A stretch of DNA of 64,000 nucleotides from Candidatus Defluviilinea gracilis (GTDB lineage Bacteria > Chloroflexota > Anaerolineae > Anaerolineales > Villigracilaceae). The stretch lies in assembly GCA_016716235.1 (NCBI GenBank), contig JADJWS010000007.1:310001-374000 (forward strand), written 5' to 3'. Below, in pieces: positions 25,145 through 32,569 of the stretch; within the stretch, counting starts at the first letter, position 1; each line of letters begins with the position of its first letter. Made by a program: the position numbers and the translations under genes. Below the pieces are notes generated by a model. The model had not been told where the DNA came from and did no database searches. It saw only the letters and a list, made by a program, of their open reading frames with translations.

Positions 25145-26053
25145 GCCATACCCCTGCGGCGCGGCATAATCATGGAACAATTCAGCGTCGAACGCTCCTT
25201 TCACTTCGATCCGTTTCTCCGCCGCCTCGAAACTATACGTATCGCGCTCGAAATGCACGCCGAGAAAATCGAACCCCTCGTCGAAGTGACTGATGCGGGT
25301 CTTGTTCGGCTCGAGAATGAGATGCAGTTTTTTCAAGATGAACGCCGTGCGCTTCATGGCTTTTTCTGCCTGCGCTTTCGTCTTGCAAAACACGCAAAAA
25401 TCATCGGCATACCGCACGGGCGCATACCCCGCCTCCATCAGCCTCGTATCCAATTGGTGCAATACAATATTGCACAGCAGGGGCGAGATCACCGCGCCAA
25501 GCGAAATTCCCACACCGGGCACAGATTGTCCCTGCGCCATCCACTGCTTGATCAGACCTGAAACCATTGAGTCGTCCACCTTCTGCTGAAAATGCCGCAA
25601 GATCAAAAAATGTTTCAGGCTGGGGAAGCAATTGTCAATATCCGCGTCCAACACCCATTGCCTGCCCGCCTCGCGGTGCGCGAGGATCGCCGGGACCGCA
25701 TCACGCACGCCGCGTCCGGGGCGGTAGCCGAAACTGCAATCCATAAACTCGCGGTCGAACACATCGTCCACGAGGCGTAAGACAGCCCGCTGTAAAACAC
25801 GGTCGGTCACGGTGAGGATGGAAATGGTGCGAAGCGTCCCGTCTTTCTTCGGGATGTGGAACTGTTTCAGTTTGCGAGCGCGGTATGTGTTGGCGCGCGC
25901 TTCCGCGGCAAGCGTATCGAGTCTTTCCTCGAAATTCCGCTCCCAGCGTTTAATGCTCACGCGATCTATACCTGCCGCGCCCTTCTTTGCCCGCACCTCC
26001 TCCCAGGCGCGCCGCAGGTTTTCAGTCTCGAGGATGCGTTCGATCCATTTCAT
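25142..26053 (-). CDS. CRISPR-associated reverse transcriptase
   Basis: The 303-residue protein is a group II-intron-like RT. It has KKGAAGIDRVS (RT0/1), IPKKDGTLRTISILTVTDRVLQRAV (RT1/2), DADIDNCFPSL (RT3), GVGISLGAVISPLLCNIVL (RT4) and the YADD catalytic box at residues 215-218 (RT5). It has only a short thumb and no maturase, D or HNH domains, so it is not an intron. Position between cas6 and cas1 fits RT-assisted spacer acquisition from RNA, as known for type III systems with RT-Cas1. Both ends of the gene touch family A repeats. Confidence 0.92.
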   Translation of the reverse strand: MKWIERILETENLRRAWEEVRAKKGAAGIDRVSIKRWERNFEERLDTLAAEARANTYRARKLKQFHIPKKDGTLRTISILTVTDRVLQRAVLRLVDDVFDREFMDCSFGYRPGRGVRDAVPAILAHREAGRQWVLDADIDNCFPSLKHFLILRHFQQKVDDSMVSGLIKQWMAQGQSVPGVGISLGAVISPLLCNIVLHQLDTRLMEAGYAPVRYADDFCVFCKTKAQAEKAMKRTAFILKKLHLILEPNKTRISHFDEGFDFLGVHFERDTYSFEAAEKRIEVKGAFDAELFHDYAAPQGYG

Positions 26054-26060
26054 GTTTTAT

Positions 26061-26150
26061 ATGTCGTTGCGAGGGAGCGCGGCGACCGAAGCAATCTCCT
26101 CATCACAGCAGATTGCCACGGCGGAAGAGCGCCGCCTCGCAATGACATTA
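26061..26150. repeat. family A element between cas6 and RT
   Basis: ATGTCGTTGCGAGGGAGC at one end and CGCCTCGCAATGACATTA at the other form the inverted ends, with GAAGCAATCTCC and GCAGATTGCC inside. The terminal TTA encodes the cas6 stop, and the other edge is 7 bases from the RT start codon. Confidence 0.88.
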
Positions 26151-26984
26151 GGCGCGCCATGTCTGTCCCAATCCATATGTGGTCTTATGACCAGTGCCGC
26201 AATAGAACGAAAACTCCGCCAGAAGGTTGCACAAGCGCGCCCAGTATGCCTCTCTTGCGAAAATACGAAACGCGCATTTCCCCTTGAAGCCGATCCATGA
26301 GATACCCCGGTATTCGACGGTATCGGTTTGAATATCATGTTGGCTCAAGGCAAAGTTTGCCTCCCGAATATCCCTTGCCTCGAAGGGCAAGATCGCAGAG
26401 GAAAAGCGATTCCAGCGCATGAGCCACGATCTCAGGATCAATTTTGGAACGGGCAGGGGTAAATAAAAATCCCCAGCGTGGAATGTGGTCAGCGATTTGA
26501 ATTCGATGTTCAGTGTGTCTGATACCGGAGAGTCTGATTTGAGGTATTTATCCACCAACGCCTGATACGACGTTGCTCGCGCGCCGGGGTGTTTTCCCGC
26601 CTCCGCCGCGTTTGTGACCTGAAACTTGACCCTGTCTAACTGGAAAACCCGATCTACGACAGTTGGCAGAACAGCATTCTGGAATTTCTGCGATTGTTCT
26701 TCATTCAAGGTGGTCACGCGAAACCACGCGCGTTGCCCGGCTTCGATTCGATTGAATCCCTTTTGGGCGTTGGACACCCCCTGCAAATCGGATACCGTAT
26801 ACGGGCGCAACTGATTCCCCCCGTGCATTTCTGTTTCTTCGCGCGGTTCATCGGCGGAATGCGGTTCTTCCGCATCCGAGATCCCCATCCACGTGAGAAA
26901 TTCCGACCGTATCGCCGCCCCCATGTATTGAGGAATGGAACCGCTTTCCAACGCTTTCAAGTGAATGACGGAGGAGAGGAGCAT
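26148..26984 (-). CDS. cas6: CRISPR RNA-processing endoribonuclease Cas6
   Basis: The 278-residue RAMP protein ends in the glycine-rich loop GTGHKTTYGLGQTW, the Cas6 RNA-binding signature, and has tandem ferredoxin-like folds. An insert-like acidic segment (SDAEEPHSADEPREETEMHGG, split at residue 40-60) lies in the N-terminal half. Cas6 cuts the precursor transcript in each repeat, here probably 3' of the CCCTC/GAGGG stem, leaving an 8-base handle. The start codon lies 7 bases from a repeat element with no visible Shine-Dalgarno sequence, and the stop codon is inside another element. Confidence 0.88.
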   Translation of the reverse strand: MLLSSVIHLKALESGSIPQYMGAAIRSEFLTWMGISDAEEPHSADEPREETEMHGGNQLRPYTVSDLQGVSNAQKGFNRIEAGQRAWFRVTTLNEEQSQKFQNAVLPTVVDRVFQLDRVKFQVTNAAEAGKHPGARATSYQALVDKYLKSDSPVSDTLNIEFKSLTTFHAGDFYLPLPVPKLILRSWLMRWNRFSSAILPFEARDIREANFALSQHDIQTDTVEYRGISWIGFKGKCAFRIFAREAYWARLCNLLAEFSFYCGTGHKTTYGLGQTWRA

Positions 26985-26990
26985 ATTATT

Positions 26991-27050
26991 CTGTCATTGC
27001 GAGGAGCCGCTGGTCGAGTAGCCTCATGTTCGTTGGGGTGAGGCGATGAA
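26991..27050. repeat. hybrid family A/B element upstream of cas6
   Basis: TGTCATTGCGAGGAGC (family A end) runs directly into CGCTGGTCGAGTAGCC (family B arm) and then an imperfect inverted core with GAGGC. It lies between the small membrane protein gene and cas6, and looks like two elements fused or one inserted in the other. Confidence 0.75.
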
Positions 27051-27080
27051 GTAATATCATGGCGCCGAGAACTTGCTTTA

Positions 27081-27518
27081 TCATGCGGAACCTTTTTTCT
27101 TTTTTGTTTTTGTTATCTTCACGGCAAATTGGCGGAATTCTTCCGGTGTGCATTCGATTTCGAAAGTAACGTCTCCGTTACCGGTTTGAACCTCACTCAA
27201 CTGGCTCAGGAATTCGGCTGAGTTTGTATAGGCGATATCAAATCGCTTGCCTTTCTTTTCTTCCACCATCGGCAACATACCCACCCAGCCAAGCACCTCC
27301 GCGCGGGTAACTTCTTCCCGCCGCATTTCGCCTGGCAAGCGAATGAACTCCTTGTCGTCTTTTGATTTCAAAATAAGTTTCACTTTCTCGTTCAGACGAT
27401 TTTGTTCGCGTTGTTCATCCTCGCGGATGCGGCGGGTATTCATCCACGTCCAAACTCCGATGAGCGCGGCGAGAATCCCGACGTAATCAGCAATACTGCT
27501 CATATTCAACCAATCCAT
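27081..27518 (-). CDS. small membrane protein in the Cmr operon, unknown function
   Basis: The 145-residue protein has one N-terminal membrane helix (about residues 10-28, YVGILAALIGVWTWM). A charged helix and a compact cytosolic domain follow, with a GEMRREEVTRAEVLGWVGML motif and FDIAYTNSAEFLSQL. ATG follows AAGGAG. It lies 32 bases after the ring-nuclease gene and upstream of cas6. Its soluble part, about 100 residues, is shorter than a CARF domain, so it is not clearly a Cam1-type effector. Being the only membrane protein in a locus that otherwise lacks an effector, it may be the immune output or an ancillary factor. That role is inferred. Confidence 0.75.
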   Translation of the reverse strand: MDWLNMSSIADYVGILAALIGVWTWMNTRRIREDEQREQNRLNEKVKLILKSKDDKEFIRLPGEMRREEVTRAEVLGWVGMLPMVEEKKGKRFDIAYTNSAEFLSQLSEVQTGNGDVTFEIECTPEEFRQFAVKITKTKKKKGSA

Positions 27519-27550
27519 TCGAAACTCTCCTTCGTATTCATAACGGAAAT

Positions 27551-27871
27551 CTATTTTGTATGACAGGTAATGCGGTAAAACTCAATCCTTCCACCTGCGG
27601 ACAAGGTGGTTGCCCCGGCGGGCAGGCGCGGGCCGTGATACTGAGCCACGAATAAAACATCATCCTTCTGCAACAGCACCGATTCTCGATTAACCTCCAC
27701 CGGACGTTTAAGCACGCTCGATACGATTGCCGCCATATCCGCATGACCAATGATACTGACAGTCTCGGCTGGTATCTCGGCTGGGAGAACAAGTTGAATG
27801 TCCACGCGCATCCCCTCTGCGCCAACGCTCAGCATATTGAGCGAGAAGGCGTTGGCGAGGTAGGAGGTCAT
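27551..27871 (-). CDS. crn2: DUF1874-family ring nuclease (Crn2 / AcrIII-1-like)
   Basis: The 106-residue protein begins YLANAFSLNML, the hallmark of DUF1874 (the STIV B116/SIRV1 gp29 family). It has IIGH with His43 at the place of the catalytic His of AcrIII-1, then VNRESVLL and PRLPAG with Arg82. Characterised members degrade cyclic tetra-adenylate, as viral anti-CRISPRs or host ring nucleases (Crn2). The position where AcrIII-1 has Glu88 appears to be Ala85 here, so activity could be altered; this alignment is from memory. The gene overlaps cmr6 by 4 bases (ATGA), so it is made together with the effector complex. Confidence 0.82.
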   Translation of the reverse strand: MTSYLANAFSLNMLSVGAEGMRVDIQLVLPAEIPAETVSIIGHADMAAIVSSVLKRPVEVNRESVLLQKDDVLFVAQYHGPRLPAGATTLSAGGRIEFYRITCHTK

Positions 27872-28881
27872 TTGGCTTTGGCTAGTTCACAAATCACGCG
27901 TAAATACGTGCCGATCGTCTGAATATCAACCACTTTACATCGAACCACAGCGCCCTCTTGATACCGCCCCGGGTGATCCACTGCCACATAGGCTTGCGCA
28001 TCATCCGGGTTCAACTCGGGAATCGAGAGGTTAATACCTTTTGCCTCCACCTCGGAAACTGCGCCGCGAAAGTAATCGCCAATGTGTATTTCGCTCGCGT
28101 CCTTGAAAGTCTTATATTCGATTTTTATCTCAGCCTCTTCCATCCTGCCATATCCACTCGAAGTCTTCGCGCCCACGCCCTCGCGCACCAGCGCCAGTTC
28201 CAAAACCTCGAACGCCGCCTTTACCCAATCGCTCGGTCCTGAAAGCGCGAGCAGAAACGTTCCATTGACTGTGATGAATGGAATGGGCGTTGGGCTGTCC
28301 CAATCGGCGGGCGGAGCCAGTTCCAGCGTTTGCGAATATATCGGCTTGGCGCCCTGATAATACTCTGGGTGGTGAACCGTGATTATATCCGGCACAAGTC
28401 CTTTGCCGGTACCCGGCATATACAACGCGTCATAAAAAGTAACGTACCCCGCGCTGGTCGTATCACCGAACAGGTAACGGCGCGTTTCCACATCCCAAAC
28501 CGGGTCGTCCTTGAAATACTCAGTCACAAAATGCGCCGCCAACCCTTTCAACGCGCTCCCCGGAATATATGGCATTCCATACGTGCGGTGTAAAGCGATC
28601 GAAGTTTCGAGCACACCCTCCGCGCCCAAATTCACCGCCAACCTGCCCTCCGTTCGAAACGGGCGGCAATCCGCGCCCAAGCTAGTCAGCGTTTGGTTCC
28701 AACGTCGAAAGAAAGTTGTATATGCCTCCGGAATGGAAACCTTGGTCACTTGCTTCACATGCTCGGCTTTGGCGGTTTGCGCATCGTCGCCCGGGAAAAA
28801 CTTATCCAACCACAGCCCGGCGTGTGCCTCTGCAGGCGGCTGGGCGATCTTCGTCAAACTGTCACGGCGAAACTGTATCAT
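27868..28881 (-). CDS. cmr6: type III-B effector subunit Cmr6 with S1-like C-terminal extension
   Basis: The first 260 residues are a Cas7-like RAMP with the Cmr6 pattern (YIPGSALKGLAAHFV and a closing GVGAKTSSGYGRM glycine-rich loop). Cmr6 caps the 3' end of the crRNA backbone. The last 70 residues continue as IHIGDYFRGAVSEVEAKGI through GRYQEGAVVRCKVVDI, resembling an S1/OB RNA-binding fold not present in the usual short Cmr6. The extension could bind target or crRNA ends. It overlaps cmr5 and the ring-nuclease gene by 4 bases each. Confidence 0.9.
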   Translation of the reverse strand: MIQFRRDSLTKIAQPPAEAHAGLWLDKFFPGDDAQTAKAEHVKQVTKVSIPEAYTTFFRRWNQTLTSLGADCRPFRTEGRLAVNLGAEGVLETSIALHRTYGMPYIPGSALKGLAAHFVTEYFKDDPVWDVETRRYLFGDTTSAGYVTFYDALYMPGTGKGLVPDIITVHHPEYYQGAKPIYSQTLELAPPADWDSPTPIPFITVNGTFLLALSGPSDWVKAAFEVLELALVREGVGAKTSSGYGRMEEAEIKIEYKTFKDASEIHIGDYFRGAVSEVEAKGINLSIPELNPDDAQAYVAVDHPGRYQEGAVVRCKVVDIQTIGTYLRVICELAKAK

Positions 28882-29267
28882 CGCGCGCCTCCGTCATCTT
28901 GTGTGGCAGGAACGTCCAGAATTGTTTGCGCAAAACGCTTGAACCATTTCAACGCCTGCAACGAGCGGTGGGTGAGGTACATGTATTCCTGCAACTCCAC
29001 ATCGCGGCTTTGTACGGCAAAATCGTCTGCGCTCTTATCGAGAACTACCTGCCCTAGATCCTCAAGAAGCGCGGTACTTCCTTCCTTGCCGCGGCTTTGG
29101 ACGAACGCCAACGCCTCCGCCAACCCTGCCGTGCGGATGAGGATCGGCAGGGAATGCGCCATCGCCCCATATTGATTCCGCTTCGCGCTCCCTTGCGGCT
29201 GGTTCTCCCCAAAAAGCGATACTTTCCTGTACACCTTCTCTGCCACTTCCTGTTCGAGAGTCCTCAT
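28878..29267 (-). CDS. cmr5: type III-B small subunit Cmr5 (Cas11)
   Basis: The 129-residue all-helical protein has the Cmr5 pattern: an N-terminal helix (LEQEVAEKVYRKV), NQYGAMAHSLPILIRTAGLAEALAF, and a C-terminal helix with ALKWFKRFAQTIL. Cmr5 copies form the inner filament of the effector and contact the target RNA. It lies 9 bases after cmr4 and overlaps cmr6 by 4 bases. Confidence 0.93.
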   Translation of the reverse strand: MRTLEQEVAEKVYRKVSLFGENQPQGSAKRNQYGAMAHSLPILIRTAGLAEALAFVQSRGKEGSTALLEDLGQVVLDKSADDFAVQSRDVELQEYMYLTHRSLQALKWFKRFAQTILDVPATQDDGGAR

Positions 29268-29276
29268 TACTGCCTC

Positions 29277-30158
29277 CTACCCCAACAATGTGGCGTTACA
29301 CAAGCCGCGCCCCACAGTCGCCTTGCCGCCAAATTGCAGGGTTTTGTTATCAGAAAGTCTCTTCACCTCGGCGAACACATCCGCCGTTCTGGCATTGCTT
29401 TTGTCCACGTTCGCCGCGACCACCAAACTGACCATCACGGTTTCCGTGGGCAACGCTTCTTCGTACCATAACATATGTTCCTTGACAGTTTTTTTGTCGT
29501 CATCTATCTGTATGCGGGCAGTGATCTCCGTCGCTGTTTCCAACAGAAAATTCAACACATTATCCGAAACAATGCATAACCGTGCTTTCAATGCGTTTTG
29601 CATATCCGTATCTTGCACGAAGAGCGTTTGCCCAAACCAGCCCGCCCAAGCTGTCACTTCTGCTTTCCGCTTAAATTTCAACGCCAAGTCTTCAAGTACC
29701 ACCGCACTTTTCTTCTTGTCTCTATCGATCTCCATACTCAATCCTTCTCCGTCATTACTTACAAAACACTCTCCATCCGCAGGCGCAGGGATGTTGAAAG
29801 CAAGCGGCGCGGGTGTGTTTGCGGCGTCTCGTTTCAATCGGTGTAAGAGCAGCGGCGATGTCACCCATGCGAATACACCATGCAAACTGCGCACGGGCAA
29901 TAACAACAACCGCGCATCACTGAAGGTCACAGCCCCAGCGTGCAACTCTGCATTGCCGGTGTCTGGTCCGAAAACTTTTGTCCGCATTGAAGAGTCTGTG
30001 CATGCGTCCCGAAACACGCCCTTGAGCGTCGAACCCGGCAAGAACGGAATACCGGTTGCTTTTTCGCGCGCGATGGGTAAGTCAATCACTCCAACGCCCT
30101 GCCCGGTCCCTGCGTGTAATGGCGAGATCGCCTGAACAACTAACAGTTTCGCATCCAT
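29277..30158 (-). CDS. cmr4: type III-B backbone and target-RNA nuclease Cmr4 (Cas7)
   Basis: The 293-residue RAMP starts with ISPLHAGTGQGVGVIDLPI and contains IPFLPGSTLKGVFRDAC, both typical of Cmr4. The Asp in the GVIDLPI region is close to where catalytic Asp residues for target RNA cleavage lie in Cas7 of type III complexes. Several copies form the backbone along the crRNA and cut target RNA every six bases. It lies 12 bases after cmr1. Confidence 0.93.
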   Translation of the reverse strand: MDAKLLVVQAISPLHAGTGQGVGVIDLPIAREKATGIPFLPGSTLKGVFRDACTDSSMRTKVFGPDTGNAELHAGAVTFSDARLLLLPVRSLHGVFAWVTSPLLLHRLKRDAANTPAPLAFNIPAPADGECFVSNDGEGLSMEIDRDKKKSAVVLEDLALKFKRKAEVTAWAGWFGQTLFVQDTDMQNALKARLCIVSDNVLNFLLETATEITARIQIDDDKKTVKEHMLWYEEALPTETVMVSLVVAANVDKSNARTADVFAEVKRLSDNKTLQFGGKATVGRGLCNATLLG

Positions 30159-30170
30159 GTTTGGTTCCTC

Positions 30171-31442
30171 CTATTTCAACGAGTCGAGAAAGGCTTGTAA
30201 GACATCGGTATGGCTGCCCAGTGGCGGAATATATGCAACTTCGCTCTCCAGCACATCACTTACTACAGAAGGATGATTCGGCACGCCACTCAAAACCAAT
30301 CCGCCTGGCGGCGTGTACATTTCACTCGACTCAACGGTCTCCCATTCCAGAATAGCGGCAAGTCCCACAGCTCCATCGGAACATGCAATCGGGCGCAGAA
30401 TCAACGGGCTTGCAAGACGGTCTATGGATTTTTTATCATCAATCAGAATACCTTGGAGTTTAATATCCTCCGGAAGATCTTCATCGTGATGCATGTTGTA
30501 TTGAATCGGTAATCCAAACTTGGCGCGTGGAAACCTGTTTTCAACATGTTTGTAGCCAGATATATTTTCAGGGGTATTAATTTCCTTATTAAACAATCGC
30601 CTGATTTCATTCGCTTCAGGCCACTGACTCAATCCAAACTCGCCTTTGTATCGTTTTTGTCGAAACTCTTTTAATGCAGTGAAAAGACTCTCCCAAACCT
30701 CGCTGGCATTGTCTGTCTTTGTTACCCATTTCATACGAGAATTCGTTGTCAAATGAGGGACGCCCGGGTGCCACACACCGTCTGCCAAAAGATGTTTTGT
30801 GAAGAAGTTTTTGTCAACCTGATTCCTTGCCGGGGGGTCAATTTTCTGCCACGACCCATCGGCAGAGTCTTTTTTTGCCTCACACTGCAACGCTCCAAAC
30901 CCCCGCCGTGTGCGTCCACCGATACCGCCAAAGGTTTCCCATGCCCACAAAGCCGCCTCAACGTCGTCATTAATATTGTCAACATTCTTATACTTGATTT
31001 CCAACTCAAAAGAGGCATCTTCATAAACCGGCAACTCATCCTCGCGTAAAGGAAAAGCCACATAACTCCATGCGGAGCCGGGTTGCCCAACATCATTGCC
31101 GCTTGCCTTGCCTCGATGCGCGCTGACAACCCTCACGTGCACTTTGGAAGGTCCCGGCTTATTCTCTTCAGCGGGTGAACCCCAAATCTCTTCCTCGCGC
31201 TTCTTCATAGCCGCCAGATTTCCGTCGAAGCCGCCTCCGCGCGTAGCACGCCACCAAAAGCGCAAATGCCCGCGCACTTCGGTCGCGCGGATCGTGGTCA
31301 GCGAATCCGGTCGTTGAGGTTCCTCACCGCCGCCAAACAGGGGGGTAATTACCTTGTATTTCCGAATCTCTATCACCCAGCCGGGCTTTTGAACTTCTTT
31401 GTTCACCACCGGCGGGTTCTTCTCTGGAAGTTTCCTGCTCAT
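30171..31442 (-). CDS. cmr1: type III-B effector subunit Cmr1 (Cas7-like)
   Basis: The 423-residue protein has the Cmr1 N-terminal signature (KVITPLFGGG and ATEVRGHLRFWWRATRG) and a GIGGRTRRGFGAL glycine-rich loop. Cmr1 sits at the crRNA 3' end of the complex. ATG at 31442 is chosen because GGAGGTGA lies just upstream and it overlaps the cmr3 stop (ATGA). The 20 codons upstream in frame belong to cmr3. Confidence 0.93.
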   Translation of the reverse strand: MSRKLPEKNPPVVNKEVQKPGWVIEIRKYKVITPLFGGGEEPQRPDSLTTIRATEVRGHLRFWWRATRGGGFDGNLAAMKKREEEIWGSPAEENKPGPSKVHVRVVSAHRGKASGNDVGQPGSAWSYVAFPLREDELPVYEDASFELEIKYKNVDNINDDVEAALWAWETFGGIGGRTRRGFGALQCEAKKDSADGSWQKIDPPARNQVDKNFFTKHLLADGVWHPGVPHLTTNSRMKWVTKTDNASEVWESLFTALKEFRQKRYKGEFGLSQWPEANEIRRLFNKEINTPENISGYKHVENRFPRAKFGLPIQYNMHHDEDLPEDIKLQGILIDDKKSIDRLASPLILRPIACSDGAVGLAAILEWETVESSEMYTPPGGLVLSGVPNHPSVVSDVLESEVAYIPPLGSHTDVLQAFLDSLK

Positions 31443-32569
31443 CCGTTCACCTCCATATTCTTCCACGTGCCAAGCAACGCCAGCCCAAAACCATCGCGGC
31501 ACGCCTGTACATCATCACTGATATTATTCAACCACACGCGTTTTATGAAATCCTGCAAATCCGTTACCTGAGTCAGGTCTAGAAAATACACACTCCCGGC
31601 AGGCGCCAGTCGGCGGGTAGGCTTTGGCTCACCACCATTTGGTTTCGAGTAATCCCACCCAGAGATAGTCTGATAACGCGGCACCGCTGATGCCACCACG
31701 GTTGCTCCAAATTGGCTGGTCAGGTAACTCGGAAGATGTCCGTTGGCAAAATACGCCGGGGTCGCAAGGATTAGTCGGCAACTCTTGTCTTCGCTGATCT
31801 TCTGCACAATATCCTCAGGGCAGGTGGCATCTGCGAACACATTTGAAGTTGCCCACCATTGTACAATCCGCCGCTCACCGCCCAAAAAGTCCACGCCGGC
31901 TTGTAACCCAGCATCCGAAGTCAATGCGATTGCAAGCGAAGACGCGTTCTCGGTGGTGAATTCCATGCCGCTGGTTTGAAACAAAGCGCCCTCTCGGGAA
32001 GCATGTGTATCCGGTTGGATGCTGACGTGTGTGCGATGATCGCGCGGCAGTTCCTCCATACCTAAAGTTTTCGCGTCGAACGGTCCATCATCCACCCCGT
32101 TGTGTAACCATTCTTTCATCGTTGGCCACGTCCATAAGCGTGGGGTTTTGTAATACGGCTTATCTTTGATCTGTGGATCACGCCCAACCAAGTGCGACAC
32201 TCCCAAATCGGTTGAGTTAGTAGATACTCGAATCGGCGCAAGAGCATATCGTAGCACGATGCCCTTATCACTCGTCTCAACCACCAAAGCGTCCGCAGGG
32301 GCGGGGAAGTATCTCTCCACAATGGCTTCATTTGCATCTAATTCAACCAGCACCGGTCCATGGATGGAGTTTTCCAACAATCTATTCAATTTGGTTGCAT
32401 CAAATTTGCCATTGGAAGCATCCGTTCCTGCCCGTGTCCGCACCGCCCCAATCACCGTAGATGGAAATGGGAACGGTAGAGAATCTGCCCGCTCGCCAGG
32501 CGTTGCAACGAAGGGCTTGCCATCTCGAAAAATCAAAGGGTCACGCGGGATTACCAACCATTCACTCAT
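31439..32569 (-). CDS. cmr3: type III-B effector subunit Cmr3 (Cas5-like)
   Basis: The 376-residue protein begins with PRDPLIFRDGKPF, the classic Cmr3 signature, followed by PFPFPSTVIGAVRTRAG. Cmr3 holds the 5' crRNA handle and docks onto Cmr2. It overlaps both cmr2 and cmr1 by 4 bases, indicating coupled translation of subunits. Confidence 0.95.
   Translation of the reverse strand: MSEWLVIPRDPLIFRDGKPFVATPGERADSLPFPFPSTVIGAVRTRAGTDASNGKFDATKLNRLLENSIHGPVLVELDANEAIVERYFPAPADALVVETSDKGIVLRYALAPIRVSTNSTDLGVSHLVGRDPQIKDKPYYKTPRLWTWPTMKEWLHNGVDDGPFDAKTLGMEELPRDHRTHVSIQPDTHASREGALFQTSGMEFTTENASSLAIALTSDAGLQAGVDFLGGERRIVQWWATSNVFADATCPEDIVQKISEDKSCRLILATPAYFANGHLPSYLTSQFGATVVASAVPRYQTISGWDYSKPNGGEPKPTRRLAPAGSVYFLDLTQVTDLQDFIKRVWLNNISDDVQACRDGFGLALLGTWKNMEVNG

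Noticed and set aside
25142..26053. Group II intron, retron or stand-alone anti-phage reverse transcriptase
   Set aside because: No intron RNA domains, maturase or HNH region, and no msr/msd-like region; it lies between cas6 and cas1.
27081..27518. Cam1-type CARF membrane effector
   Set aside because: The cytosolic part is only about 100 residues and shows no recognisable CARF motif, so the name is not supported.
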